Shown: positions 1 to 6,596 of the stretch, piece after piece | Numbering within the stretch: position 1 is the first letter of the stretch | Layout of the letters: every line of letters starts with the position of its first letter | Origin: an uncultured Victivallales bacterium | GTDB lineage: Bacteria; Verrucomicrobiota; Lentisphaeria; Oligosphaerales; JAFGRS01 | Assembly (NCBI GenBank): GCA_903834675.1 | Contig: CAILKC010000398.1 | Location: 1-9,017, forward strand | Reading direction: 5' to 3' | DNA length: 9,017 bases | The notes under the pieces: generated by a model | Database searches by the model: none | Seen by the model: the letters and a program-made list of their open reading frames with translations, nothing else | What the model was told of the DNA's origin: nothing | Translations under genes and position numbers: made by a program

Positions 1-24
1 CCCCAACGGGGCTGTGGCTCAGAG

Positions 25-58
25 CCCAGGGTTGCGGCCATGGTGCCGCTACCCTGGG
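25..58. repeat. Hairpin 1 of the palindrome (CCCAGGGT type)
   Basis: Bases 25-32 (CCCAGGGT) pair with 51-58, and 34-38 (GCGGC) pair with 45-49. There is one T/T mismatch (33/50) and a 6-base loop. The architecture matches hairpin 3 at 153-186: the same 8-bp outer stem, one mismatch, then a GC-rich inner stem. The inner stem and loop differ in sequence, as expected of a structure kept by pairing. Confidence 0.75.
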
Positions 59-78
59 TCACATGGGGTCATGGTCAC

Positions 79-130
79 CTACCCCAACGGGGTTGCGTCT
101 TGACACCCTGACCCAACCCCGTTGGGGTAG
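79..130. repeat. Central hairpin of the palindrome (CCCCAACGGGG type)
   Basis: Bases 79-99 pair with 110-130 at 20 of 21 positions. Seventeen pairs are consecutive, then comes one C/C mismatch (96/113), then three more pairs. The loop is 10 bases. This is the strongest stem in the window and forms the core around which the outer arms are arranged. No T-tract follows on either strand, so a standard intrinsic terminator is not shown. Confidence 0.85.
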
Positions 131-152
131 ACTGGGTTTGCTGCCTTGCTCA

Positions 153-186
153 CCCAGGGTAGGCCGACGCAGCGGCCAACCCTGGG
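153..186. repeat. Hairpin 3 of the palindrome (CCCAGGGT type)
   Basis: Bases 153-160 (CCCAGGGT) pair with 179-186 and GGCC 162-165 pairs with 174-177, with one A/A mismatch (161/178) and an 8-base loop. It is the mirror partner of hairpin 1. Its two arms can alternatively pair with the arms of hairpin 1 in the long-range fold. Confidence 0.75.
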
Positions 187-210
187 CTTGGGTACGCAGC
201 CCCGTTGGGG

Positions 211-301
211 CAGGATACGCAGTTGCACCTGCGCTCGCACCCCCGCCGTCGGGCTGGGAATGCCGACCGCCGTAGGTGGCCGGGAGGGGTGGACGGCCGA
301 G
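211..301. other. Intergenic spacer after the palindrome
   Basis: These 91 bases lie between the palindrome and the end of the secreted-protein gene. I see only a weak 5-bp GGCCG/CGGCC stem (278-282 with 294-298) with no T-run. Together with the palindrome, the first 301 bases hold no credible gene. Confidence 0.5.
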
Positions 302-3229
302 CTACTTCCCGTCCGGGAGGCTGACCAGCAGCAGGGTCCCGCTCTTGGCGGCGACCGTCAGGGTGGCTGCGCCGCCGCTGACCTCGAGAGCCGCCGTGTT
401 CCAGCCGGCGCGGTATTGCGCATCGGTGCGGCCCGCGCTCGGCCGCAGTTCGATCTTGCAGGCGGCGGCGGTGAGGTTCGTGAGGGCCAGCAGCCGTGCG
501 CCGGGCTTACGCCACAGGCTCAACCGCACGGCCGGGTCCGACACGGTCCACTCGCGCTGCTCCCAGAACGGCACAAACTGCGCGCCGCGCAGGCCGAATT
601 GCTGCTGCACGGCCCAGACCTCTTCCACCACCCTCTGGTTGATGCTGCCGGCCCACAGCGGCACGCCATAACTCAGCGCCATGGCTAGACAACTGGCGCT
701 GGGCCCGGGATCCTGCAGTGCCGCAGCGCCGGCCAGTCGGTCCAATTCCGGCAGCAGGAAGGTCGGCACCCCGGTTGAGGTCGAGCTGAACTCAGTACGC
801 CAGGTCCGGTCTGGAATCTCGTCCATGTAGAAGCTCGGCTTGCCGATCACGGCACTGCTGTACTGCTCGCCAGGACACCAGCCGTCGTTGAAGGCATTGA
901 ACAGCGAGTACCAATTGCTGTGGGCATGCGAGAAGTAGAGCTTGCCCGCGTCATGGCAGGCCGCGTAGAGGCGCCGGGACAGGGCGCGGTGGGCGTAGAG
1001 GGGCCAGGTCCGACCGCTGCGTCCAAAGGCGTCCTTGAAGCCGCAGCCGTGGCGCGCGTTGTCGCAGGAAATAGCGCCATCAATATCGGTGTAGAGGCCA
1101 CCGCTCCAGTCCTGGCGCAGGTGCTCCTGAGCCCGTCCGACGAGGAAATCGGCGAAGCTGCTGCGGGGGCAGGTCGGCACGATGCTATACGGGGCGTTGT
1201 CCGGCAGGCGTTTGTAGCCGGCGAAGGTAGCGCCGTAGGGCTGGTTCCACTCGGCTCGGAAGAAGAGGTACTCTGGCGAGCAGTTGGCGGTGCACTGAGT
1301 GCAGGTGTAGGACAGGCTCTCCTTGCCGTCGGCACGCCAGCGATCGACCAAGGCCCGCTGCGCCGCGGGGTCGTACGCCGTCAGCCCGCCGCTGAGCGCC
1401 GCGAGCTGCTGCCCCCAGCCGTAGACGAAGAGGTTCGAGCCCTTGAACTGCGGCCCCGAGGCAAAGCGTTGCTCGTAGAGATCGGCGGACAGAGGCCGCA
1501 CCGGGGTCGGTTGGAGACCGATGGTGTAGCTGATCTCGCCCGGGATGGCGGTCGGGGTGCTGATGAGATGCAGGCGCACGACCACGGCCTCGCCTTCCCG
1601 GCGTAGGGTCACAGCAGGCTGATCGGCGCCCGGGCTCCAATTGGCGCTCGACTCCATGAACCAGGCCAGCCCGCGGCGCTCGTTGCCAAGCCAGCCGTAG
1701 GGCTCGAAGGCCTTCTCGTCCCAGCTCTTGCCGTCCCAGTCGCGACAGACGGGGTTGCGGTAGTAGCGCGCCACCTCGGCACGGAGGGGGATCTCCAGGG
1801 TGAGTTCCCCGAGCTGGGCACCGACGGGCGGCGGGGTCAGGCTGACATCGATACGGATCATGCCGTCAAACTCGATCTGTGTAGTGCTCACCACGCTCAG
1901 CGCGCCGACCGTGCCGGTATCACGGAAGCTGACCCGGAACGGCTGCTCCTCCAGCACGGTCGGGCTCTGCCATGCGGCGGGCGCCGCCCCGACCAGTCGG
2001 ACCGGCGCCGTGAGCAGGGCTTCGCCGCCACTACTCATCTGGGTCGGCAGGGCGCCTGGCAGAGCGACCTCGCCATTCCAGTAGCGCACCGTGGTGCCTT
2101 CCCGCCGCAGCGGCGTCCAGGGCGGCAGCACCCGCTCGGCGCGCCAGTCGGTCTGGGCCGGCAACCAAGGCGTCGGCGGCTTGGTCAGTGTGGCGGTGCC
2201 GCTGAGCCGAGCCTCGGCAACCGTGATCTCCGCGACGGCGGTGTAGTCGCCATCGGCCCACGCCGGGACCGGCACCCGGACCGCGTTCGCCGTGGACGGC
2301 AGCGAGCGCGACAGGAGCTCCTGCCCGTTCGGGGCGCGAACCGTGAGCGTGATGGCGGCGCCTTGGCCAAGCCGCGCCTCCCACTCCGGCGTCAGATGGG
2401 CCGGTCGCAGCGTGACGTCGATAGTCTTCGCAAAATAGTCCGGCGTCAGCTCGACCACGAGCTTCGGCACCATGCCGGTGAGGCCCCCGGGGACCTCGGC
2501 GCCGTACAGATCGAGGACCTCCTCGTCGCTCAAGGCGTGGTCAAAGACCCGCACTTCGTCACAGATCGTCTGCTCCTGCGGGTCACCCCACTGCGCATTG
2601 CGCCAGAAATCGATGGGGCAAATGGTGAAGGAACCCGTCGGCAGCGGCGGCAGCGGCGCGCCGACCAGGCCTTCACCGACGCGCTTGGCGTTGGCATAGA
2701 GCCGGACACCAGTGCCATCCCAGGTGGAGACGAGCTGCGTCCATTCGTTGCGCTTGAGCATGTCGACCGGCGCCCCGGCGCGCCAGGTGGCGTCCTGCGG
2801 CGTCCCCGCGCCAACCCGGATGTAGTTGAACACCGCCTCGTCGCCGATGGGATAGAGGTAGAGCAGCAGGCTGAGGTCGGGCGCCGGACTGGCCACCAGA
2901 AAGTGGCGGAACTTGCCGCTGTGCCCATCCCAGTTCAGCGGCTTTACCCAGATCGAAAACGTGCCCTGCCGGGTGTCGAGATTACCCTTGATCTCGTAGC
3001 TGCAGCGCTCGCCGGCCTGCTGCAACAGCCCAGCGCCTTTGACACCCTCGGCGGAGCGCAGGTCGAGACTGGCGGTGAAGGACGATTCCTTCGCCCCGCC
3101 AGCGACGTCGGCGGTCGCCGTCAGGGTGTCAAAAGACGCATGGAAGAGCAGCCCCGGCGGCAAGGCGGCAAGCCCGACCGTGGCTGATCCCAGAAGAGCC
3201 CACCCCGCCAGTCTGGAGAATGTTCGCAT
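302..3229 (-). CDS. Secreted LamG-domain protein with DUF6067-like glycoside-hydrolase-type C-terminal region
   Basis: 975 residues. The start at 3229 is chosen because AGGAGA (3235-3240) lies just upstream and a signal peptide follows at once: R2 and R6, then a hydrophobic stretch to about residue 22. Residues about 25-243 look like a LamG/concanavalin-A fold, with FSIWVKPLNW near 91, NEWTQLVSTWDG at 161-172 and CDEVRVFDHALSDEEV at 223-238. A beta-rich linker follows to about 480. From about 480 to 905 it resembles DUF6067 glycoside-hydrolase-like proteins: YGWLGNERRGLAWFMES (511-527), GLYTDIDGA (711-719), SCDNARHGCGFKD (721-733) and GEQY (787-790). A short beta C-domain ends the protein. 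D715, D717 and E788 are candidate active-site acids by position in the pattern only. The likely role is binding and cleavage of a polysaccharide or glycoprotein glycan outside the cytoplasm; the substrate is unknown. It stands alone, divergent from the cyclase gene. Confidence 0.85.
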   Translation of the reverse strand: MRTFSRLAGWALLGSATVGLAALPPGLLFHASFDTLTATADVAGGAKESSFTASLDLRSAEGVKGAGLLQQAGERCSYEIKGNLDTRQGTFSIWVKPLNWDGHSGKFRHFLVASPAPDLSLLLYLYPIGDEAVFNYIRVGAGTPQDATWRAGAPVDMLKRNEWTQLVSTWDGTGVRLYANAKRVGEGLVGAPLPPLPTGSFTICPIDFWRNAQWGDPQEQTICDEVRVFDHALSDEEVLDLYGAEVPGGLTGMVPKLVVELTPDYFAKTIDVTLRPAHLTPEWEARLGQGAAITLTVRAPNGQELLSRSLPSTANAVRVPVPAWADGDYTAVAEITVAEARLSGTATLTKPPTPWLPAQTDWRAERVLPPWTPLRREGTTVRYWNGEVALPGALPTQMSSGGEALLTAPVRLVGAAPAAWQSPTVLEEQPFRVSFRDTGTVGALSVVSTTQIEFDGMIRIDVSLTPPPVGAQLGELTLEIPLRAEVARYYRNPVCRDWDGKSWDEKAFEPYGWLGNERRGLAWFMESSANWSPGADQPAVTLRREGEAVVVRLHLISTPTAIPGEISYTIGLQPTPVRPLSADLYEQRFASGPQFKGSNLFVYGWGQQLAALSGGLTAYDPAAQRALVDRWRADGKESLSYTCTQCTANCSPEYLFFRAEWNQPYGATFAGYKRLPDNAPYSIVPTCPRSSFADFLVGRAQEHLRQDWSGGLYTDIDGAISCDNARHGCGFKDAFGRSGRTWPLYAHRALSRRLYAACHDAGKLYFSHAHSNWYSLFNAFNDGWCPGEQYSSAVIGKPSFYMDEIPDRTWRTEFSSTSTGVPTFLLPELDRLAGAAALQDPGPSASCLAMALSYGVPLWAGSINQRVVEEVWAVQQQFGLRGAQFVPFWEQREWTVSDPAVRLSLWRKPGARLLALTNLTAAACKIELRPSAGRTDAQYRAGWNTAALEVSGGAATLTVAAKSGTLLLVSLPDGK

Positions 3230-3234
3230 CGTGG

Positions 3235-3240
3235 TCTCCT
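3235..3240 (-). promoter_or_regulatory. Ribosome binding site of the secreted LamG protein
   Basis: On the minus strand this reads AGGAGA, five bases before the ATG at 3229. It decides the start against the in-frame ATG 84 bases upstream at 3313, which would put a charged non-signal extension ahead of the signal peptide. Confidence 0.75.
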
Positions 3241-3287
3241 GCAAACGCCTGCCGCTTGCCCCTCGCCGACTTGTCACGCCCCATACC

Positions 3288-3293
3288 ATCATA
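3288..3293 (-). promoter_or_regulatory. Possible -10 box for the secreted LamG protein gene
   Basis: TATGAT on the minus strand matches five of six bases of the sigma70 -10 consensus and would give a leader of about 50 bases. No convincing -35 lies 16-18 bases upstream: the best candidate, TTGGTA at 3308-3313, is only 14 bases away. It is weak as a promoter and could be chance in a locally AT-richer patch. Confidence 0.3.
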
Positions 3294-3399
3294 TCCAGTA
3301 GGCACAGTACCAAGCCTTCTGGTGAGGTGTGGCGTCGCCCGGTGGGTGCCGGGGGGATGCCATGGGTGAGGTAGGATGCCAGGCTGGGAGATATCAGGA

Positions 3400-3867
3400 A
3401 TGAAGAAACCGACTGAGGGCGAAATGGTTCTGGCCGTGGCCGACGTCGCTGGGTTTACCAAAGCCTGCCAAGGTAAGTCCGAGGTCGAGGTCTTCGCGAC
3501 GCTTGACCAGTTCTACGGGGTGGTGGATAAGCTGGTTTCCGCTGCGGGTGGAACCGTGGTCAAGTTCATGGGGGACAGTGCGTTCGTGGTCTTTCCTGTA
3601 GGCAAAGCCAAAGAGGCGCTTGCCGCCCTGCAGGACTTGAAGAGCACAACGAGCGACCTGTGGGTCGGGTTTGGCGCAGCCTGTCACCTCCGTGTACACG
3701 CGCACGTCGGGCGGGTCGCCAGTGGCCCGCTGGGAGCGGAGCAGAGGTTTGACGTGGTGGGCAGGGCCGTGAACGACCTCTTCCGGATGCCGTGGGACGG
3801 GCCGGAATGCTCAGAGGCGTTGAGGAAGATCGACCTGTGCGATAAGGGAGTCCGCCTGGAGCACTGA
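3400..3867 (+). CDS. Stand-alone class III adenylate/guanylate cyclase domain protein
   Basis: 155 residues, essentially one cyclase homology domain, predicted to make cAMP (or cGMP) and pyrophosphate from the nucleoside triphosphate as a cytoplasmic dimer. The canonical positions are present: metal-binding D15 (VADVAGFT) and D59 (KFMGDSAFVVF), base-selecting K55 and D118 (RFDVVG), and transition-state residues N125 and R129 (VNDLFRM, the usual N-x3-R spacing). K55 with D118 is the adenylate-type pair. There is no membrane segment, HAMP, GAF, FHA or other sensor domain, and it is shorter than most class III cyclases. ATG 3400 is preferred over in-frame ATG 3376 because GGGAG at 3386-3390 is nine bases before it, whereas the 3376 start has only a GAGG four bases away. 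It is divergent from the LamG gene and 74 bases ahead of the antitoxin-like gene on the same strand. Confidence 0.85.
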   Translation: MKKPTEGEMVLAVADVAGFTKACQGKSEVEVFATLDQFYGVVDKLVSAAGGTVVKFMGDSAFVVFPVGKAKEALAALQDLKSTTSDLWVGFGAACHLRVHAHVGRVASGPLGAEQRFDVVGRAVNDLFRMPWDGPECSEALRKIDLCDKGVRLEH

Positions 3868-3928
3868 AGGCGCGCGGCGGCGGCCCATCCCTATTGCACA
3901 GGTCGCAAACAGGAGCAACAGGACTACT

Positions 3929-3933
3929 GGAGG
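3929..3933 (+). promoter_or_regulatory. Ribosome binding site fixing the GTG start of the antitoxin-like gene
   Basis: GGAGG is followed by an 8-base spacer and GTG at 3942. It supports this start over an in-frame TTG at 3894, which has no comparable site. Confidence 0.7.
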
Positions 3934-3941
3934 CTACGCCC

Positions 3942-4160
3942 GTGAGAGACCACTACGATTTCGCCAAGATGCAGTCCCGCAAGAACCCGTACGCGAAGTA
4001 CCTGAAACAACCGGTGACCATGCGAGTGGACCGGGAAACGGTCGACTACTTCAGGCAGATGGCGGAGAAGACGGGGATCCCTTACCAGACCTTGATCAAT
4101 CTCTACCTGCGGGACTGCGCCCAGCAGCGGCGCCAGCTCGACCTGCAGTGGGTCACCTGA
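3942..4160 (+). CDS. BrnA/CopG-like ribbon-helix-helix antitoxin-type protein, no adjacent toxin
   Basis: 72 residues from a GTG start. The N-terminus (YDFAKMQSRKNPYAKYLKQ, residues 5-23) is the lead-in seen in BrnA-type (DUF4415-like) antitoxins. It is followed by a short strand (PVTMRVD, 24-30), a helix (31-44), a GIPYQ turn (45-49) and a second helix (50-60), the layout of a ribbon-helix-helix DNA-binding dimer. Such proteins usually repress their own operon and neutralise a BrnT-like RNase encoded immediately upstream. Here the upstream neighbour is the cyclase, only 74 bases separate the two genes, and the next gene downstream is convergent, so no toxin fits. It is either an orphan antitoxin or a plain transcriptional regulator. 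Co-transcription with the cyclase is possible but not shown. Confidence 0.75.
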   Translation: MRDHYDFAKMQSRKNPYAKYLKQPVTMRVDRETVDYFRQMAEKTGIPYQTLINLYLRDCAQQRRQLDLQWVT

Positions 4161-4212
4161 TGGGTAGCAGGACCAGTCGCTGAGGCTGAGCCCGCGGGGA
4201 GTGGGTCCGCAC

Positions 4213-4231
4213 CGCCCTGGCCGAGAGGGCG
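4213..4231. terminator. GC-rich hairpin between convergent genes, possible bidirectional terminator
   Basis: CGCCCT (4213-4218) pairs with AGGGCG (4226-4231) across a 7-base loop. It lies in the 87-base gap between the antitoxin-like gene (plus, ends 4160) and the last permease (minus, ends 4248). A second overlapping stem, CTGAG 4234-4238 with CTCAG 4247-4251, reaches into the permease stop codon. Neither strand has a T-run after the stem, so the assignment rests on position and pairing only. Confidence 0.35.
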
Positions 4232-4247
4232 CCCTGAGCGCCGGCCC

Positions 4248-5423
4248 TCAGCCGCGGCGCAGGGCGTCGACGACGTGCAGGCGCGCGGCCCGGAAGGCCG
4301 GCAGGAAGCCGCCCACGAAGCCCATGGTCACGGCCACCAGCACAGCCGTAATCAGGATGCGCGGCGTGATCTCGAAACGGAAGGTGGTCTCCGCAAACGT
4401 GCTCCAGTTCGTCGTGCCGGTGGTCATGCCATGGAACGGCAGACTCAACAGGCAACCCAGCGCCGCGCCCACGAGTGACAGCAGGATCGCCTCGAGGATG
4501 AACGATAGCCAGACGGCCGCCGGCGCAAAGCCGAGGGCCAGCAGGCAGCCAATCTCGCGCTGGCGCTGGCTGACCGCGGCGAACATGGTGTTCATCGCGC
4601 CGACCATCGCGCCGACCGACATGATTGCGGTCAGGATGGCCGACAGGACCATGATGACGTCATGCATGAGCTTGGACTGCTTCACGTAATAGGCGGCTTC
4701 TGACACGGCCTCGAGCGTGCGCAACCGCGGGTCAGCCTCCAGGGCCTTGGCAACTGCTTTGAGCGCCACGGCGGGATCGCCAGCGGCCCGGAAGAGCACG
4801 GAGGAGAAGAGGCGCTGGCGCTTGAACGCCGCCTGGTAGGTCTCGAGGTCGAGCCAGACTTCGGACTCCAGCGCGCTGCCCTCGGCCGAGAACACCCCGA
4901 CGATCGGCCAGCGCTGACTGCCGGCCTCCAGGGTCTGTCCCAACCGCAGGCCATCGAGGTGCCGCGACAGGGCCACGCCCACCACGGCTTCGCTGCTACC
5001 CGGTGCGAGCCAGCGTCCGGCCACCAGTCGCACGCCGTGATGCACGCTGGCCGAGAGCGGTTGGGTACTGCGGAGGGTGAGGTTGGCCTGGCGGCCGTCA
5101 CGGCGCTCGCGACCGATCACCAGCGCTCCCTCACTCACGCACAGCGACCGTCCCGCCGCGTCGCGGGCGATCCAGGGCAGAGCCGCCAGCACCCGCGCAT
5201 CTTCGCGGAAGATCTGGCTGCCCAGTTCGGCTTCCGAGCCTTTGCGCAGCACGATGAGGGTGCCGGGACTGCCAGCGGTCGCGACCGCGTGGCGCAGGCC
5301 TTCTGCCATCGACTGCAGGAAGACCAGCACCAGCACCACCAGGGCAATGCCGCCAATGGCCATCGCCGAGGCGCTCTTGCGCACCAGCATACTGCGCAGA
5401 CTGTAGGTGAGCGGCAGCACCAT
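4248..5423 (-). CDS. ABC transporter permease, FtsX/MacB type (second permease)
   Basis: 391 residues, with the MacB/FtsX 1+3 topology: TM1 about 20-40, a large extracytoplasmic domain about 41-250, then TM2 255-280, TM3 304-330 and TM4 355-378. The extracytoplasmic part carries a MacB-core-like pattern: GRWLAPGSSEAVVGVALSRH (136-155), RWPIVGVFSAEGSALESEVW (171-190). The cytoplasmic loop after TM2 has the typical SQRQREIGCLLALGFAP (285-301), and the C-terminus has FRAARLHVVDALRRG. It is the last gene of the operon, starting 3 bases after the first permease stops; GGAG lies about ten bases before the ATG. It probably pairs with the other permease as a heterodimer on the shared ATPase, passing a substrate from the inner membrane or periplasm to the adaptor. 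The substrate cannot be told; lipid, lipoprotein, peptide or macrolide export are all known for the family. Confidence 0.92.
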   Translation of the reverse strand: MVLPLTYSLRSMLVRKSASAMAIGGIALVVLVLVFLQSMAEGLRHAVATAGSPGTLIVLRKGSEAELGSQIFREDARVLAALPWIARDAAGRSLCVSEGALVIGRERRDGRQANLTLRSTQPLSASVHHGVRLVAGRWLAPGSSEAVVGVALSRHLDGLRLGQTLEAGSQRWPIVGVFSAEGSALESEVWLDLETYQAAFKRQRLFSSVLFRAAGDPAVALKAVAKALEADPRLRTLEAVSEAAYYVKQSKLMHDVIMVLSAILTAIMSVGAMVGAMNTMFAAVSQRQREIGCLLALGFAPAAVWLSFILEAILLSLVGAALGCLLSLPFHGMTTGTTNWSTFAETTFRFEITPRILITAVLVAVTMGFVGGFLPAFRAARLHVVDALRRG

Positions 5424-5426
5424 CGG

Positions 5427-6596
5427 TCACACACTCCGCAGCGCTTCGGCAGGTCTCAACCGCAGGGCGGCCAGGCCCGGGATGAGCCCACTCACGACTC
5501 CGGTCAGCACCGCGATCCCAAAGGCGCTCAACAGTGCCAGACCGGGAATCTGGAAGATCGGGAAAAAGTCGGGTTTCGGGTTCCACTTGGCCAGGTTGAT
5601 CAAGGCGTACATGCTGCCGGCACCGAGGAAATAGGCCAGCAGGCTGATCACCACCGCCTCGCCGACCAGCAGGCCGAATACCCGCGCATCGGAGAAGCCC
5701 AGCGCCTTCAGCACTGCCATCTCGCGCGTCCGCTCGCGGCCACTCATCATCATGGTGTTGGCCGAAACCAGCAGCATGGTGAAGATCACAACCGAGCCGA
5801 TGAAGCGGAAGAGCAGCTTCAGGTTTCCGATCAGCGAGATGAACTGCAGGTTGAACGCCTTCTCGCTCATGGTCCGGGTCGGGTAAGGGCTGTTGGCAAA
5901 ACGGCGGTCGATGGCGGCGGCGACCTCGGCATGGCGCTCGGCTGCCGTCAGGCCGACCATGTAGAAGCTGGCCAGACCTTTCGCGATCGAGCGGGTCTCG
6001 TCGAAGTAGCGATGGTGGAAGAACATCAGGGTGGGGTCGAAGGTCTCCGTGGCCGGCGTGTAGATGGCCCGGAGGGTGAAGGGCCAGGGCGAGTTGTCGC
6101 GCGTCGGCCAGATCGCGGCGCTCAGCGAGAGGCGGTCGCCGACCTTCTTTCCCAGGCGCTTGGCGGTGGCGCAGCCGAGCAGGCACCCGGCGCGGTCCCG
6201 CAACAAGGCCGCCACCTGCTCGGGCGGCACCCGCATCTCCGGGTACAGGCGCAGGTAGGCTTCCAGGTCGACCGCAAAGTTCGGGAAGAAGGCGCGCTGC
6301 TTCTCGCCGCCGGGCAGCGGTTCCTCGTAGAGACCGCCGAACCAGGTCCCCACGGCCAGGTCGCGCACGCCGTCGATCTGGGCGATCTGCGCCCGGTACG
6401 CCTCGGGCAAGAGGAAGGCCAGCGATTCCTTGTGCTGTACGACCAGGCGGGCGGCGCTGGCCATCTCGACCCCCGCGCCAAACGCGGCCTGGAGCGCGGC
6501 CAGCAAACAGAACAGGGCCAAGGCGATGGCCGTGCCGAGGATGGTCAGGCCGGTACGGGCCGGGGCACGCCAAAGGTTGGACCAGAGCAGTCTCAT
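5427..6596 (-). CDS. ABC transporter permease, FtsX/MacB type (first permease)
   Basis: 389 residues. TM1 is about 16-39, a periplasmic domain spans about 40-260, and TM2 262-284, TM3 306-330 and TM4 351-376 follow. The FtsX coupling region is clear: SGRERTREMAVLKALGFSDA (285-304) after TM2 and GLAALRLRPAEALRSV at the C-terminus. Its ATG overlaps the stop of the ATPase gene in an ATGA (6593-6596), which suggests translational coupling. It is similar in size and fold to the following permease, but the sequences differ clearly in the periplasmic domain and at the tip, so the two are paralogues specialised for different halves of one complex rather than a recent duplication. C138 and C142 lie in the periplasmic domain; I do not know whether they form a disulfide. 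Confidence 0.92.
   Translation of the reverse strand: MRLLWSNLWRAPARTGLTILGTAIALALFCLLAALQAAFGAGVEMASAARLVVQHKESLAFLLPEAYRAQIAQIDGVRDLAVGTWFGGLYEEPLPGGEKQRAFFPNFAVDLEAYLRLYPEMRVPPEQVAALLRDRAGCLLGCATAKRLGKKVGDRLSLSAAIWPTRDNSPWPFTLRAIYTPATETFDPTLMFFHHRYFDETRSIAKGLASFYMVGLTAAERHAEVAAAIDRRFANSPYPTRTMSEKAFNLQFISLIGNLKLLFRFIGSVVIFTMLLVSANTMMMSGRERTREMAVLKALGFSDARVFGLLVGEAVVISLLAYFLGAGSMYALINLAKWNPKPDFFPIFQIPGLALLSAFGIAVLTGVVSGLIPGLAALRLRPAEALRSV

Larger units (their letters stand above)
1..210. repeat. Nested intergenic inverted repeat (large imperfect palindrome)
   Basis: The left half is mirrored by the right half around position 105. Bases 1-14 pair with 197-210 (14 of 14), 24-34 with 177-187 (11 of 11), 49-59 with 152-162 (11 of 11), and 79-95 with 114-130 (17 of 17). 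Two words recur in both orientations: CCCCAACGGGG (or its complement CCCCGTTGGGG) and CCCAGGGT (or ACCCTGGG). The same sequence can instead form three side-by-side hairpins, so two exclusive folds are possible. The left boundary may lie outside the window. It sits downstream of the secreted-protein gene that ends at 302, so it could act as a 3' structure or terminator, but there is no T-run. I have an impression of similar words in intergenic repeats of PVC-group genomes, without a search to support it. Any open frames here are translations of the repeat. Confidence 0.85.

Noticed and set aside
1..210. CRISPR array
   Set aside because: Repeats are inverted and nested, with irregular short spacing; there are no equal direct repeats with spacers and no cas genes.
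63..688. Two overlapping plus-strand open frames starting in the palindrome
   Set aside because: The first is a translation of the repeat. The second continues antisense through the end of the LamG gene. Neither has family-like sequence.
2363..3187. 274-codon plus-strand open frame opposite the LamG domain
   Set aside because: Shadow of the LamG gene, with no recognisable domain and no ribosome binding site advantage.
3230..3313. N-terminal extension of the LamG protein to the ATG at 3313
   Set aside because: The 28 extra residues are not signal-like and cover the promoter region. ATG 3229 has AGGAGA in place and begins a proper signal peptide.
3376..3399. Earlier ATG start of the cyclase gene
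   Set aside because: Its ribosome binding site is only four bases away, whereas ATG 3400 has GGGAG at nine bases. The eight extra residues are not part of the domain.
3400..3867. Pycsar anti-phage cyclase
   Set aside because: No TIR or membrane effector lies beside it, the protein is short, and K55/D118 is the adenylate-type pair. Only the shared class III fold fits.
3894..3941. TTG start 48 bases upstream of the antitoxin-like gene
   Set aside because: The added residues do not resemble the family, and GTG 3942 has a strong GGAGG with an 8-base spacer.
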